From NCBI GenBank assembly GCA_023432655.1, contig JAEYUK010000276.1:1-6664 (forward strand): 6,664 nt of DNA, given 5' to 3'. The stretch comes from Pseudomonadota bacterium (GTDB lineage Bacteria; Bdellovibrionota; Bacteriovoracia; Bacteriovoracales; Bacteriovoracaceae). Positions 6,070 through 6,664 of the stretch are shown here, piece after piece. Made by a program: the position numbers and the translations under genes. The stretch's first letter is position 1, and each line of letters starts with the position of its first letter. The notes below the pieces were generated by a model that made no database searches, was not told the DNA's origin, and was given only the letters and a program-made list of their open reading frames with translations.

Positions 6070-6664
6070 AGATTTTACCTGTTTCTGCAAAGAAGTTCAG
6101 AGGCTGTCTTACGTCAACTACCCCACCGCCTTTTGGCTTAGGAAAGTCGATAAGACTTAATACCTGCCCCATACAACCAACGCCTTTCTTAGAAAACTGC
6201 GCATCTTTAACTTTTATATTGTACTTAGAGACTTTGCCCACGGCCGAGATCGTAAAGTTCAGATCAATGACCCCTTTAATCTTATCCGAGTTAGCAATCA
6301 GCTCTTGCTGATAACAGTGACGAAACTGAGGAATATACTCCCGTAAAATTTTCCGTAAAAGCTCCGGGTCCATAGAACCTAGAACAACCGTTTTGGGTTC
6401 CAGGTACGCAGAATCAAAACCAGACTTTGAGGCGAGACCTCGAGAACCATAAGAACCACTACCAGATCCGGATTTATCAGAGCCGTTAAACTTAGAAACA
6501 CCAATATCAGCTCCCGCCACAAGTTCCCCGGTATCGGCCGATCCAGTATTGAAAGTTGAATCGGTTACTGCACCTTTGGCACTGCTTCCCTTGGTGTTTA
6601 TTTTTGGAGCATCACCCACTAAGGAATTAAAAGAAACAGAACTAGTGAATTCATAGGCCTTAAC
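6068..6664 (-). CDS. AgmX/PglI C-terminal-domain envelope protein, 3' part
   Basis: The frame is open from the right edge (first visible codon GTT at 6664-6662), so 198 C-terminal residues are seen and the start lies outside the window. Visible residues 1-90 or so are a low-complexity Gly/Ser/Thr/Ala-rich linker (for example SDKSGSGSGSYGS), typical of a periplasmic spacer. Residues 92-193 match the AgmX/PglI C-terminal domain: VLGSMDPELLRKILREYIPQ, then CYQQEL with Cys117, a TonB-like strand pair (GVIDLNFTISAVGKV), Cys164 (GCMGQVL) and a closing FPKPKGGGVVDVRQPLNF. The two cysteines are conserved in this family and could form a disulfide. Such proteins sit in the envelope of myxobacteria and relatives, some in gliding-motility machines, often beside TolQ/TolR-like genes. 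The GTG at 6619 has no ribosome binding site and lies within the frame, so it is not taken as the start. Confidence 0.85.
   Translation of the reverse strand, partial: VKAYEFTSSVSFNSLVGDAPKINTKGSSAKGAVTDSTFNTGSADTGELVAGADIGVSKFNGSDKSGSGSGSYGSRGLASKSGFDSAYLEPKTVVLGSMDPELLRKILREYIPQFRHCYQQELIANSDKIKGVIDLNFTISAVGKVSKYNIKVKDAQFSKKGVGCMGQVLSLIDFPKPKGGGVVDVRQPLNFFAETGKI

Noticed and set aside
5909..6160. Plus-strand frame of 83 codons crossing the bidirectional terminator
   Set aside because: It overlaps the 105-residue gene in another frame, runs through the terminator stem and into the antisense of the AgmX-type gene; its lysine-rich make-up reflects the A-rich terminator.
6575..6619. GTG at 6619 as the start of the AgmX-type gene
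   Set aside because: No Shine-Dalgarno site precedes it, the same frame continues open to the window edge, and the family needs a longer N-terminal part with an export signal or anchor.

Overview
The window is a compact Gram-negative bacterial chromosome segment of about 40-43% G+C by eye. It has short intergenic gaps, Shine-Dalgarno sites of the AGGAG type and no mobile elements, stable RNA genes or CRISPR. An AgmX/PglI-type C-terminal domain and an exported beta-barrel-like protein fit a member of the former delta-proteobacterial assemblage, with the Bdellovibrionota (Bacteriovorax-like) as my best guess. That taxonomic call is inference.

Layout from left to right. (1) Positions 1-376, minus strand: the 5' part of a gene for a small exported protein, probably an outer-membrane beta-barrel, with a well-formed sigma70-type promoter and ribosome binding site. 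(2) Positions 473-1291, plus strand: a methyltransferase-fold protein with an N-terminal membrane anchor. (3) Positions 1299-1342: a terminator for the opposing operon. (4) Positions 4720 down to 1356, minus strand: an nrdB-nrdA operon for an aerobic class Ia ribonucleotide reductase. Both subunits closely resemble the eukaryotic RRM2/RRM1 type and keep every catalytic and metal-binding residue I could check. (5) Positions 4721-5028: a 308-base divergent regulatory region with two NrdR-box-like sequences and a puzzling 59-codon stop-free frame. (6) Positions 5029-5529, plus strand: a Dps-family ferritin with two plausible start codons. (7) Positions 5710-6027, plus strand: a 105-residue protein of unknown function. 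(8) Positions 6036-6069: a bidirectional terminator. (9) Positions 6664 down to 6068, minus strand: the 3' part of an AgmX/PglI-type envelope protein.

NrdB carries a di-iron/tyrosyl-radical site and NrdA reduces ribonucleotides, so the operon supplies dNTPs under aerobic conditions. The divergent Dps would oxidise and store iron and protect DNA from peroxide. The shared intergenic region could link iron/oxidative and dNTP control, but that link is inference. The flanking genes encode envelope-located proteins and have no evident functional tie to the reductase.

I do not see a clear-cut new multi-gene system. The points most worth following are the eukaryote-type reductase with its NrdB-first order, the putative NrdR sites spaced by about four helical turns, the two dps starts, the anchored methyltransferase with a non-acidic residue at the usual ribose-binding position, and the unexplained open frame upstream of dps.
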